A DNA stretch of 64,000 nt, taken from assembly GCA_920105625.2 (NCBI GenBank), contig OV050031.1, positions 125,954,275-126,018,274 on the forward strand, given 5' to 3'. Under the pieces are notes generated by a model that saw only the letters and a program-made list of their open reading frames with translations, was not told the origin of the DNA and did not search any database. Positions 10,770 to 21,795 of the stretch are shown piece by piece (the stretch's first letter is position 1; each line of letters starts with the position of its first letter). A program made the translations under genes and the position numbers. Source of the DNA: Clusia tigrina (Eukaryota; Arthropoda; Insecta; Diptera; Clusiidae).

Positions 10770-12052
10770 CAGGGTGGCCCAAATAAGACCAGCTGATGTG
10801 AAACACAAATAACTTTTTTATTTTTTAACATAATTTATTTTTTCTTTTTGCAGATTATAACTGAACTCTTGGAAATTTAAAATGAATACGTACAGTCCAC
10901 AACAACACATTAAAATTATCGAATTTGATTATTCTTCTCAACGATCAATTGTTCTGACGCAGCGAAATTATCGACGTTTTTTTAACGTAAGATCAGCGCC
11001 CACATCTTCCATGATTACAAGTTTACTTCGCCGTTTTGAGGAAGTGGGTTCAGTTGCCGACCGTCCAGGAAGAGGTGCTCATCGAAATATTCGTATTGAA
11101 GACAACGTGGAAGCTGTGCAGCAGAGTGTTGCAAATGATCCATCTGTCTCAACTCGTCGCCGTTCCGGCCAATTGGGTATACCCAGAACAACATTACAGA
11201 GAATTTTAAAGTTGTATCTTAAGATGTATCCATACAAAGTTCAAATTGTGCAACAGCTTCTACCGCAAGACCCCCAACAACGACTACAGTACGCTATTCG
11301 CTTTACACAATTAGCCATAAAAAATGATTTTTTAAATAATCTTTTGATGACGGATGAAGGGCATTTCCATTTAAGTGGTTATGTGAATAAACAAAACTGT
11401 AGGTTGTGGGGCTCCGAAAATCCAAGGGCAATACATCAGCATCAGTCACACCCAATCAGATGCACTGTTTGGTGCGGTGTTATGGCCACAAACATCATCG
11501 GCCCATATTTCTTTGAGAATGAGGATGAAACGCCAGAAACGGTCACCGCGGCTTCTTACAGAACAATGATCGACAACTTTTTGCGGCCAATGGTGGCGCA
11601 ACATCCTAATTTGTGGTTTCAAAAAGATGGAGCCACTGCGCATACTGCTAGGCAAACTATTGACATGCTGCGTGAAATTTTTGGTGAACGCATAATTTCA
11701 AGAAGTTCAGATTTCCCTTGGCCTCCTCGTTCACCAGATTTAACTGCGCCCGATTTTTTTTATGGGGATATTTAAAGGACAAATTGTATGTTCAGCTCAA
11801 GCAGAATATTCGAGACGAAATACGGCGCCTGCAACCAGAAACATTACGCCGTGTAATGAAAAATGCGCTAAAAAGAGCCAATGCCTGTATCGAGCAAAAT
11901 GGTGGTCATTTGTCTGATGTCATATTTCACACATAGTCACGTTAAATTTCCATAAAATGTATTTAACATATTAAAATAAATCATTTAAAAAAACCCGTTA
12001 TTACAAGAGTTACACGTGTTTAACATCACTAGGTCTCATTTGGGCCACCCTG
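10770..12052 (+). mobile_element. rosa-like mariner (DD41D), nearly intact
   Basis: A 1,283-bp Tc1/mariner element with inverted terminal repeats starting cagggtggcccaaat at 10770 and ending with the complement at 12052. It is flanked by TA on both sides (10768-10769 and 12053-12054). It carries one transposase gene, broken by a single frameshift. The DD41D spacing is that of rosa-type mariners first found in the fruit fly Ceratitis rosa. Deleted relatives lie at 15973-16895 and 21796-22718. Confidence 0.92.
10882..11938 (+). pseudogene. mariner (rosa-type DD41D) transposase with one frameshift
   Basis: A cut-and-paste transposase of the IS630/Tc1/mariner group. The ATG at 10882 follows the 5' terminal repeat. 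Residues 1-110 form the paired HTH DNA-binding region (RRFEEVGSV, then LGIPRTTLQRIL). The catalytic triad is D158 (MTDEGHFHL), D249 (QKDGATAHTA) and D291 (APDFF), with 41 residues between the last two. After D291 the frame breaks in a T-run at 11752-11760 (8 T present) and continues one base out of phase as WGYLKDKLYVQ to a stop at about 11936. The intended product would be about 350 residues. The same 8-T state occurs in both deleted copies, so the defect is inherited and not a sequencing slip. All three catalytic residues remain. Confidence 0.88.
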
Positions 12053-12249
12053 TAGTTACCAAATAACATAAAACATGTGAGAAAAAGCAGTAATATATTA
12101 TTACAAGACACAAAAATCTGAAATAAGAAGAGCGTACAACCCTTGAATGTTTTATCAATGGCGCTAATTATTTTGACAGTTCTTTTTGTTCTTTTAACTG
12201 TTCCTGTTTATGTAATTGCATTCGGCATACGTTTTTTTTTTTGACATTC

Positions 12250-12880
12250 TGTATAAATAATGTAGATAAGGCTATATTAAAATACGGCAATCTCCAATTT
12301 CAAAATGGGGGAAAATGTTTCCCATAGAAAGGGTTAAAAATATTTAGTTGTTCAAAGATATCGACTAAATATCTCACAGATGCCTTACCATCGACCGCTA
12401 ACAGATTTTTCATTTTAGATGTGTCGCTTAAAAAATCACTAAGAGTATCAACTAGTTCCATAAATCTTTTCAAGCAGTTCCCTTTCGAAAGCTATCTTAC
12501 TTCAAAGTGAAGTATAATTCTCACATGGTCTTCATTTTGTTCTTCAAAAAATAACTTGCAGAAACGTTCACTTTAGTGCGAGCTTTAATATATTTGTCAA
12601 CTTTTTACTGATATTGATGATTTGATTAAATTCTCTCCTATAGTATGACTTTTCTCAAATTTAGCGATGAGTTATAAAATTTGATAACTAGCCTTAAAAC
12701 TTTAATTTTACTCTTCATCAAAACTTTTCATTAAAGTTTGAAAGTAATTCAAATTTGAATTAATATGAGCATTATATTTCGCCATCAAATTTGCCTCAAA
12801 ACGATACCGATTCTTTGATTCGTTGGTCAAGCATTGTTTTCATACACAGTACTAAATCATCTTCCCTTAAGGGCGGTCAC
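12250..12880 (-). pseudogene. hAT transposase relic (ZBED/SCAND3-like), copy A
   Basis: Minus-strand translation, with frame changes, gives parts in family order: CLTNESKNRYRFEANL (end of a BED-type zinc finger, about 12790-12840), MKSFDEE, SYQIL.LIAKFEKSHTIGENLI (about 12640-12710), EEQNEDHVRIILHFEVR (about 12495-12555), then GNCLKRFMELVDTLSDF and KASVRYLVDIFEQLN (about 12320-12480). These are characteristic of hAT transposases related to SCAND3/ZBED5. Stops and missing segments (no C-terminal dimerisation domain seen) show an internally deleted, dead copy. No terminal repeats were identified. Confidence 0.6.
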
Positions 12881-12984
12881 GCTGTTATTAATTGTCTTGT
12901 TTATACAAATTCGCTCGAAAAAAGTGCAAAAAATCTTTATATCCATTTAGTTTTCAAATAACTCTAATCCACCATTGCCACTGA

Positions 12985-14127
12985 ACCTGGAGGGGGTAAC
13001 TATTACTCTATCCTCGACAATAGTAAAAAGAGAAGATTAAATCTAAGTAACCATTTATACTCTCCCACAGTAGACAAGCAAGAAACAAAAAATTTGACAA
13101 AAAGCAACAAGTGTCCAAAGTATATTCTCGTAAAAAACACAGACACAGAGAAAGCAAACCAATAGAAAACTTTAACATTTTCATAGTGTCAAAAGCCATA
13201 GAAAGCATTAGCACAGAAAAACCCCTATCATTCTCCTACACCCCAGAATGCCACTTTCTCATTCTTACTAGCAGTGAAGCACAAGCAAACCGGTTTTTAA
13301 AGCAACAAAACTTTCAAACATCTGCAACATAAAAACTGAGTTACACACTACACTTAACACAATCAAGGAATCGTCTATCCCAGAACACTGGCACAATTAT
13401 GTACCGAGTAAATAGTTGAAGGCCTGAAAGAACAAAATGTGGTGATTGTAAAAAAATAACTAAATTCGTTAATGGCAACGCGATTAACTCCACACTTCAT
13501 ATACTTGCTTTCAACCCTTACGACTATACGAAATAGATATTGGATATGGCAAAAGCCAAAATCGAACCATACATTTCTGCACCAATACAGTGTAAAAACT
13601 TTTTCTTTCGGACACACCAAGAACCACTACAAATATGAAAAAATGCTTTGTTTGCTCTAGCAGCGAACATGGCACAACTACCTGCACCAAAGTCGAGTGC
13701 ATCAATTGTAAGAACCAACAAAAATTGCCCTACATTTAAAACGCGTCAAGCAATTCTAAAAGAAAAAAATATGAAATAAATGCTCCTTTCGCGAAGCAGC
13801 ACAAAAAATAAACGAAAATCAAAACAACGTTGAAAGAGACTGTCCCGTCGAAAAATTAGAAAAAGCTGTAAACATCTCCACATTCTCACCACAACACAAT
13901 GAACAGGGTAACAACCAAAAACAACTCGAAACTACACAAAAAAGCGAGAAAAAAAACAACTATACTCTGTGAAGACGGAAAATACTACAAGTATTATCCG
14001 CACACACAACTCATATACAACATGCAACATCTCACAGCCTAAACAAGGTAACCACCTCCCATGCTAAATGCAACAACAAAGACAGCATACAAGTATAACA
14101 AAACATTTACGCACAGACGATCGGACC
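12985..14127 (+). pseudogene. I-like LINE ORF1 (nucleic-acid-binding Gag-like), copy A
   Basis: A broken ORF1. Recognisable pieces are NFNIFIVSKAIESIS and FSYTPECHFLILTSSEAQANRFL (13160-13310), ISAPIQCKN (about 13570), then zinc knuckles: FGHTKNHYKYEK, CFVCSSSEHGTTTC and CTKVECINC (13600-13740). At least two CCHC-like motifs are visible and one has lost a Cys/His. Such proteins bind LINE RNA in I-group elements. Several frameshifts and stops are present. The frame runs to the compound insertion at 14136 and reads on from 17106 as NKRLWDPMSFYPSEF when the insertion is skipped. Confidence 0.65.
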
Positions 14128-15090
14128 AATAAGCGTAAAGGTTTTAATGATCTCAGAAACGTAAAGTGTTATCAAAGAACATATAGAATAGACAGTTGAT
14201 ATGAATGCATTTGTGCGAGTTTTGCTAGTGAGAGAAGGTTTTAAAATTAATTTATGTAGTGGTAAGTTGAGTTTTCCACTCCAAATTAAATAATACAATT
14301 TTTTTGGATTTATTATCACCTTTTATTTGCAAGTTTCGCAGTTCGTTTTAAATTACAAATGAAGTGACCCCCTAAAAGTTAAATTTAAACGTAGCACTGA
14401 TTTCTTCTGATTTTTTTCTCCGAATATTCGCTATTTTACACTACATCCCAGCAGTGAAACCAACTAGTTAAAATTCAAGTAAAACTCATATATACGAGTA
14501 TATGTAAAATTCATATACGAGTATATGTGTGCACATAATATAATAATGTGTACTCGACATGCAAACTATTTTTTGTGCATAAATGAGGAGTCTATTAATT
14601 CAGCATGTTAATTCATGGTGCCGCATTTCCACTCTTCTTTGCGAACACGGATATTTGAAAACACGCGTTAACTTGAAAATTTATCTCTAAAATGAAGAAT
14701 TCCAAAAAATGGTTGAAATTATAAAAAGAACTGTTTTTCTTCAAATTCCAATGTTTGTCTTTACTTCCTTTTTTATTAAATTGACAAGAAAGAAATTTAT
14801 TATACACGGCAATGAAGTGCCGCAGAAGTCAGTAACTGGTTAACTTATAGATAAGTTTTGAACTAGTAAATTAAACACTTGATTTTTTACTATTAAATTT
14901 AGTAGTATATTTTGAAGACTGCCTATAATTTTCACTACAGGGATATGGAATATTTTTACAACAAAGAAAGTAAATTCACATACACTATACGTGTGACCAA
15001 GAAAATGGTCGGAACGGTCATTAAAAATGGAGGGAATTCAATGTATTTTCTTATTGTTCTTTGGTGTTATACTGAACACTACAGCTTCCA

Positions 15091-15640
15091 AAGGCGGAAC
15101 ACGGAGAAAAACGAGAGAGAAACACACACAAAGCATTCAGCAGGCGGACTACAAATAAATATTTATAACAACAACAACAACAGTACAGCGACCGAAGGCG
15201 GAACACGGAGAAACAGAAACACGCCAACCGACCGAAAGCGCAAAGCAGTAAGAAGGCGGAGTACAAATAAATATTTATTGCAACAACAACAACAGTACAG
15301 CGACCGAAGGCGGAACACGGAGAAACACACACACGCTAAACGATCGCAAATGCAAAGCAGTAAACAGGCAGAGTAAGAATAAATATTTTAAAAACAACAA
15401 TACTATAGCGACCGAAAGCGGAACACGGATGAAAACGAGAGCGTACCACACATACGCGAGCCGATCGTAAACAGAGCAGACGGAGTACGAATAAATATTT
15501 CAGCAACAACAACACTATAGCGACCGAAGGCGCAACACAGAGGAAAACGAGAGAGCACCACACACATTCGAACCGATCATAAGCACAAAACAGTAAACAG
15601 GCGTAGTATAAATAAATATCTGCAATACACAACAAGACGA
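15091..15640 (+). repeat. Minisatellite, five units of about 104-112 bp, copy A
   Basis: Units start at 15091, 15195, 15307, 15415 and 15527, each with (a)aggcggaacacgg. Each holds a taaatattt core, a (caa)n run and ends in agcgaccg. The units differ by 10-25 percent, so the array predates the duplication. The minus-strand Val/Cys-rich frames here are shadows of the CAA repeats. It lies just upstream of a TATA box and is likely part of an LTR or upstream regulatory array. Confidence 0.85.
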
Positions 15641-15972
15641 CAACAACCACAGTACAACCAACGGCAGCGGTCAAGCCGCACTGACTGCAGGCAACAACTC
15701 TGCTGGACAACTAGAGGTATTACAACGAGGTGCTTGACCAGCAAAAGTTGAAGGTGACCTAAGGACAACTGGACAACAATAACAACAAACACTGATCCCA
15801 TGGCAAGCTTTCGCTATATAAGCCCAGTACAAACCACGGACACTACCACGAACACACAGACAGAGTAGGGTAGTAATAAAATATATGTATAGGATTATAT
15901 ATGTATAGCTACTAATTTTTAAAATAAATAAAGACACGTAATAAAACAAATACAACAGCGATTCAATTTCTA
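15641..15972 (+). promoter_or_regulatory. LTR-like promoter segment, copy A
   Basis: It has a TATA box in cgctatataagccc (15813-15826), a plausible start region, and an aataaataaag polyadenylation-like signal at about 15923-15933, then ends near the mariner insertion. The close spacing of TATA box and polyadenylation signal is typical of the R region of insect LTRs. With the upstream minisatellite it may be a solo LTR. No TG...CA pair or partner LTR was found, so this remains an inference. Confidence 0.35.
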
Positions 15973-16895
15973 CAGGGTGGCCCAAATGAGACCTAGTGAT
16001 GTTAAACACGTGTAACTCTTGTAGTAACGGGTTTTTTAAAATGATTTATTTTAATATGTTAAATACATTTTATGGAAATTTAACGTGACTATGTGTGAAA
16101 TATGACATCAGACAAATGACCACCATTTTGCTCGATACAGGCATTGGCTCTTTTTAACGCATTTTGCATTACACGGCGTAATGTTTCTGGTTGCAGGCTC
16201 CGTATTTCGTCACGAATATTCTACTTGAGCTGTCCAAGTGTCTGTGGTTTGTTAACATACACTTTGTCTTTTAAATATCCCCATAAAAAAAATCGGGCGC
16301 AGTTAAATCTGGTGAACGAGGAGGCCAAGGGAAATCTGAACTTCTTGAAATTATGCGTTCACCAAAAATTTCACGCATGTCAATAGTTTGCCTAGCAGTA
16401 TGCGCAGTGGCTCCATCTTTTTGAAACCACAAATTAGGATGTTGCGCCACCATTGGCCGCAAAAAGTTGTCGATCATTGTTCTGTAAGAAGCCGCGGTGA
16501 CCGTTTCTGGCGTTTCATCCTCATTCTCAAAGAAATATGGGCCGATGATTTTTGTGGCCATAACACCGCACCAAGCAGTGCATCTGATGGGGTGTGACTA
16601 ATGCTGATGTATTGCCCTTTGAACCCACTTCCTCAAAACGGCGAAGTAAACTTGTAATCATGGAAGATGTGGGCGCTGATCTTACGTTAAAAAATGGGCG
16701 ATAATTTCGCTGCGTGAGAACAATTGAGAAGAATAATAAAATTCGATAATTTTAATGCATTGTCGTAGACTGTACGTATTCATTTAAAATTTCCAAGAGT
16801 TCAGCGATAATGTGCAAAAAGAAAAAATAAATTATGTTAAAAAATAAAAAAGTTATTTGTGTTTCACATCAGCTGGTCTCATTTGGGCCACCCTG
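15973..16895 (-). mobile_element. rosa-like mariner, internally deleted, copy A
   Basis: A 923-bp copy of the element at 10770, in reverse orientation, with both terminal repeats and TA at each side (15971-15972 and 16896-16897). About 360 bp of the transposase N-terminal half are missing, corresponding to about 11057-11425. The remaining frame (16271-16561 on the minus strand) keeps the second catalytic Asp and the same 8-T frameshift before the C-terminus. It also carries extra changes. It is non-autonomous. Confidence 0.9.
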
Positions 16896-17105
16896 TATAA
16901 TTCTGTGCAATAATAAAGTATATTTGAACAATAGAAAAGAAATGCTTGAAAATAAAACATAATTACATGTAAAAAACGAGTACAGAAATCTAAAGTCGGG
17001 TAAGAGCGATTTGGAAATACCCTTTACCTTTCGTTATGCATGTGACTTCAACAATGCGGATGCTTTCTTCATATATCATCATTAGGTGCATATTAAGAAT
17101 GATAG
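16896..17105 (-). repeat. Repeat block beside the deleted mariner, copy A
   Basis: The inverted counterpart of 10557-10769, lying against the same mariner end. The other flank of the two mariners is unrelated. It is non-coding, and the same family forms the arms of the 34-kb element. Confidence 0.75.
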
Positions 17106-17339
17106 AATAAGCGACTTTGGGACCCGATGAGTTTTTACCCCAGCGAATTTGAGTCGTTACAACTCTCTACTACAATAAACAACAACTTTACTCTCTACTA
17201 CAATAAACAATAAAACCTCCACACTGCATAAACAATACTATCAACACGATTTAAGTATAACTAAGGCAAAAGCTCTTAATAATTCTTAATGTAAACAAAT
17301 TCTTTAAAGTGATCAATTTAGATCAAATTTATTTCTTTA

Positions 17340-18026
17340 GTTTTCTAATTAACTAGGGTCCTTAAACTTATTCAATGGAATATTAACGGATACCAGTATA
17401 ATTATAATGAGATGCAAATATTACTGAAGAGTTTTGAGCCTAAAATTATAGCACTACAAGAAACTCACATAAATTCAAATAAACAACCCTACAACGTTCC
17501 AAAAAAATTACACATTTTTTGGAAAAAACAATACCAGTAATTCAGAACAAAATAAAAGAGGCGTAGCATTTTTAGGCTCAAACACCATAGAACACAACTC
17601 AATATCTTCTAACCTACTAGCCTCAGCAATAGAAATCAAATCCAATATTTAATTTATGATATTTAATGTATACATTCTACAGCAACACATTTTTCAACAC
17701 ACACTACCTTCACACACGTGGTTCTATCAATGTGCACACCCCCCACTCAATATATTGACCTCCTGGTCTACAAGTAAATATCTACATGGAAGTGATCGCT
17801 TTCCTATTTTCATGGAGGTTTTTACATACTCATATACTACAAGCTCTCCCAATATAACAAGTAGATTCAAAGTTGAACTAGCTGACTGGCCAAAATTTCA
17901 ATTTAATATTTCAAAACAACTCACTTTATTGCCACAAACCAACGACGTAAACCATAAAGCCGCCTTTTTCAAAAACTGTATTAACTTATGTGCAAACAAT
18001 GCGTTTCCCCACTGCAAAATCGTGTT
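17340..18026 (+). pseudogene. I-like LINE endonuclease, copy A, cut at the duplication junction
   Basis: An APE-type endonuclease start: LIQWNINGYQYNYNEMQILL, then FEPKIIALQETHINSN (catalytic Asn and Glu motifs), then RGVAFLGSN and later pieces, with frameshifts near 17520 and 17660. The coding sequence is cut at 18026 by the duplicated segment, giving a chimeric end. Confidence 0.7.
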
Positions 18027-18072
18027 CTGTTTATGTAATTGCATTCGGCATACGTTTTTTTTTTTGACATTC

Positions 18073-18703
18073 TGTATAAATAATGTAGATAAGGCTATAT
18101 TAAAATACGGCAATCTCCAATTTCAAAATGGGGGAAAATGTTTCCCATAGAAAGGGTTAAAAATATTTAGTTGTTCAAAGATATCGACTAAATATCTCAC
18201 AGATGCCTTACCATCGACCGCTAACAGATTTTTCATTTTAGATGTGTCGCTTAAAAAATCACTAAGAGTATCAACTAGTTCCATAAATCTTTTCAAGCAG
18301 TTCCCTTTCGAAAGCTATCTTACTTCAAAGTGAAGTATAATTCTCACATGGTCTTCATTTTGTTCTTCAAAAAATAACTTGCAGAAACGTTCACTTTAGT
18401 GCGAGCTTTAATATATTTGTCAACTTTTTACTGATATTGATGATTTGATTAAATTCTCTCCTATAGTATGACTTTTCTCAAATTTAGCGATGAGTTATAA
18501 AATTTGATAACTAGCCTTAAAACTTTAATTTTACTCTTCATCAAAACTTTTCATTAAAGTTTGAAAGTAATTCAAATTTGAATTAATATGAGCATTATAT
18601 TTCGCCATCAAATTTGCCTCAAAACGATCTCGATTCTTTGATTCGTTGGTCAAGCATTGTTTTCATACACAGTACTAAATCATCTTCCCTTAAGGGCGGT
18701 CAC
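18073..18703 (-). pseudogene. hAT transposase relic, copy B
   Basis: A duplicate of the relic at 12250-12880, with the same broken BED-finger and RNase H-fold fragments and the same stops. See that entry for motifs. Confidence 0.6.
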
Positions 18704-18807
18704 GCTGTTATTAATTGTCTTGTTTATACAAATTCGCTCGAAAAAAGTGCAAAAAATCTTTATATCCATTTAGTTTTCAAATAACTCTAATCCACCATTG
18801 CCACTGA

Positions 18808-19950
18808 ACCTGGAGGGGGTAACTATTACTCTATCCTCGACAATAGTAAAAAGAGAAGATTAAATCTAAGTAACCATTTATACTCTCCCACAGTAGACAA
18901 GCAAGAAACAAAAAATTTGACAAAAAGCAACAAGTGTCCAAAGTATATTCTCGTAAAAAACACAGACACAGAGAAAGCAAACCAATAGAAAACTTTAACA
19001 TTTTCATAGTGTCAAAAGCCATAGAAAGCATTAGCACAGAAAAACCCCTATCATTCTCCTACACCCCAGAATGCCACTTTCTCATTCTTACTAGCAGTGA
19101 AGCACAAGCAAACCGGTTTTTAAAGCAACAAAACTTTCAAACATCTGCAACATAAAAACTGAGTTACACACTACACTTAACACAATCAAGGAATCGTCTA
19201 TCCCAGAACACTGGCACAATTATGTACCGAGTAAATAGTTGAAGGCCTGAAAGAACAAAATGTGGTGATTGTAAAAAAATAACTAAATTCGTTAATGGCA
19301 ACGCGATTAACTCCACACTTCATATACTTGCTTTCAACCCTTACGACTATACGAAATAGATATTGGATATGGCAAAAGCCAAAATCGAACCATACATTTC
19401 TGCACCAATACAGTGTAAAAACTTTTTCTTTCGGACACACCAAGAACCACTACAAATATGAAAAAATGCTTTGTTTGCTCTAGCAGCGAACATGGCACAA
19501 CTACCTGCACCAAAGTCGAGTGCATCAATTGTAAGAACCAACAAAAATTGCCCTACATTTAAAACGCGTCAAGCAATTCTAAAAGAAAAAAATATGAAAT
19601 AAATGCTCCTTTCGCGAAGCAGCACAAAAAATAAACGAAAATCAAAACAACGTTGAAAGAGACTGTCCCGTCGAAAAATTAGAAAAAGCTGTAAACATCT
19701 CCACATTCTCACCACAACACAATGAACAGGGTAACAACCAAAAACAACTCGAAACTACACAAAAAAGCGAGAAAAAAAACAACTATACTCTGTGAAGACG
19801 GAAAATACTACAAGTATTATCCGCACACACAACTCATATACAACATGCAACATCTCACAGCCTAAACAAGGTAACCACCTCCCATGCTAAATGCAACAAC
19901 AAAGACAGCATACAAGTATAACAAAACATTTACGCACAGACGATCGGACC
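18808..19950 (+). pseudogene. I-like LINE ORF1, copy B
   Basis: A duplicate of 12985-14127 with the same frameshifts and damaged zinc knuckles. Confidence 0.65.
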
Positions 19951-20913
19951 AATAAGCGTAAAGGTTTTAATGATCTCAGAAACGTAAAGTGTTATCAAAG
20001 AACATATAGAATAGACAGTTGATATGAATGCATTTGTGCGAGTTTTGCTAGTGAGAGAAGGTTTTAAAATTAATTTATGTAGTGGTAAGTTGAGTTTTCC
20101 ACTCCAAATTAAATAATACAATTTTTTTGGATTTATTATCACCTTTTATTTGCAAGTTTCGCAGTTCGTTTTAAATTACAAATGAAGTGACCCCCTAAAA
20201 GTTAAATTTAAACGTAGCACTGATTTCTTCTGATTTTTTTCTCCGAATATTCGCTATTTTACACTACATCCCAGCAGTGAAACCAACTAGTTAAAATTCA
20301 AGTAAAACTCATATATACGAGTATATGTAAAATTCATATACGAGTATATGTGTGCACATAATATAATAATGTGTACTCGACATGCAAACTATTTTTTGTG
20401 CATAAATGAGGAGTCTATTAATTCAGCATGTTAATTCATGGTGCCGCATTTCCACTCTTCTTTGCGAACACGGATATTTGAAAACACGCGTTAACTTGAA
20501 AATTTATCTCTAAAATGAAGAATTCCAAAAAATGGTTGAAATTATAAAAAGAACTGTTTTTCTTCAAATTCCAATGTTTGTCTTTACTTCCTTTTTTATT
20601 AAATTGACAAGAAAGAAATTTATTATACACGGCAATGAAGTGCCGCAGAAGTCAGTAACTGGTTAACTTATAGATAAGTTTTGAACTAGTAAATTAAACA
20701 CTTGATTTTTTACTATTAAATTTAGTAGTATATTTTGAAGACTGCCTATAATTTTCACTACAGGGATATGGAATATTTTTACAACAAAGAAAGTAAATTC
20801 ACATACACTATACGTGTGACCAAGAAAATGGTCGGAACGGTCATTAAAAATGGAGGGAATTCAATGTATTTTCTTATTGTTCTTTGGTGTTATACTGAAC
20901 ACTACAGCTTCCA

Positions 20914-21463
20914 AAGGCGGAACACGGAGAAAAACGAGAGAGAAACACACACAAAGCATTCAGCAGGCGGACTACAAATAAATATTTATAACAACAACAA
21001 CAACAGTACAGCGACCGAAGGCGGAACACGGAGAAACAGAAACACGCCAACCGACCGAAAGCGCAAAGCAGTAAGAAGGCGGAGTACAAATAAATATTTA
21101 TTGCAACAACAACAACAGTACAGCGACCGAAGGCGGAACACGGAGAAACACACACACGCTAAACGATCGCAAATGCAAAGCAGTAAACAGGCAGAGTAAG
21201 AATAAATATTTTAAAAACAACAATACTATAGCGACCGAAAGCGGAACACGGATGAAAACGAGAGCGTACCACACATACGCGAGCCGATCGTAAACAGAGC
21301 AGACGGAGTACGAATAAATATTTCAGCAACAACAACACTATAGCGACCGAAGGCGCAACACAGAGGAAAACGAGAGAGCACCACACACATTCGAACCGAT
21401 CATAAGCACAAAACAGTAAACAGGCGTAGTATAAATAAATATCTGCAATACACAACAAGACGA
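20914..21463 (+). repeat. Minisatellite, five units, copy B
   Basis: A duplicate of the 15091-15640 array. Unit number and unit differences are the same, so the array has not changed since the segment duplicated. Confidence 0.85.
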
Positions 21464-21795
21464 CAACAACCACAGTACAACCAACGGCAGCGGTCAAGCC
21501 GCACTGACTGCAGGCAACAACTCTGCTGGACAACTAGAGGTATTACAACGAGGTGCTTGACCAGCAAAAGTTGAAGGTGACCTAAGGACAACTGGACAAC
21601 AATAACAACAAACACTGATCCCATGGCAAGCTTTCGCTATATAAGCCCAGTACAAACCACGGACACTACCACGAACACACAGACAGAGTAGGGTAGTAAT
21701 AAAATATATGTATAGGATTATATATGTATAGCTACTAATTTTTAAAATAAATAAAGACACGTAATAAAACAAATACAACAGCGATTCAATTTCTA
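21464..21795 (+). promoter_or_regulatory. LTR-like promoter segment, copy B
   Basis: A duplicate of 15641-15972, with the same TATA box and polyadenylation-like signal. Confidence 0.35.

Larger units (their letters stand above)
14136..17105. mobile_element. Compound insertion in the I-like LINE, copy A, with 8-bp flanking repeat
   Basis: A 2,970-bp block flanked by aataagcg at 14128-14135 and 17106-17113. It splits the LINE ORF1, which reads across if the block is removed. Inside are an unassigned AT-rich part (14136-15090), a five-unit minisatellite (15091-15640), an LTR-like promoter segment (15641-15972), a deleted mariner (15973-16895) and a 210-bp repeat shared with the 10.6-kb locus. 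An 8-bp duplication is the size made by hAT or P elements, but I see no matching terminal inverted repeats, so the inserting element type is unresolved. In 14480-14530 the word atacgagtatat occurs twice. Confidence 0.5.
12204..18026. repeat. Tandem segmental duplication, copy A (5,823 bp)
   Basis: Positions 12204-18026 recur at 18027-23849 with a constant offset of 5,823 bp. I found only three or four differences (for example gataccg against gatctcg near 12805/18628, and tagactg against taggctg near 16770/22593). The junction at 18026/18027 joins the LINE endonuclease to the hAT relic with almost no shared sequence. Copy A therefore ends in a truncated LINE. It is either a very recent tandem duplication or a false duplication in the assembly. 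Confidence 0.93.
12897..18026 (+). mobile_element. I-like LINE, copy A (truncated by the duplication junction)
   Basis: Contains ORF1 (about 12985-14127), resumed after the compound insertion at 17114, and the start of ORF2 (endonuclease, about 17340-18026). At 18026 it is cut by the tandem-duplication junction, so RT and RNase H are absent in this copy. It is identical in content to the first part of the LINE in copy B. Confidence 0.75.

Noticed and set aside
15091..15640. CRISPR-like array
   Set aside because: The units are long, diverged tandem repeats without unique spacers of constant size, in a eukaryotic transposon context.
15051..15801. Val/Cys/Tyr-rich minus-strand frames over the minisatellite (and the identical set in copy B)
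   Set aside because: They are translations of CAA/CAACAG-type repeats on the other strand. Repeat units, not codons, explain their pattern.
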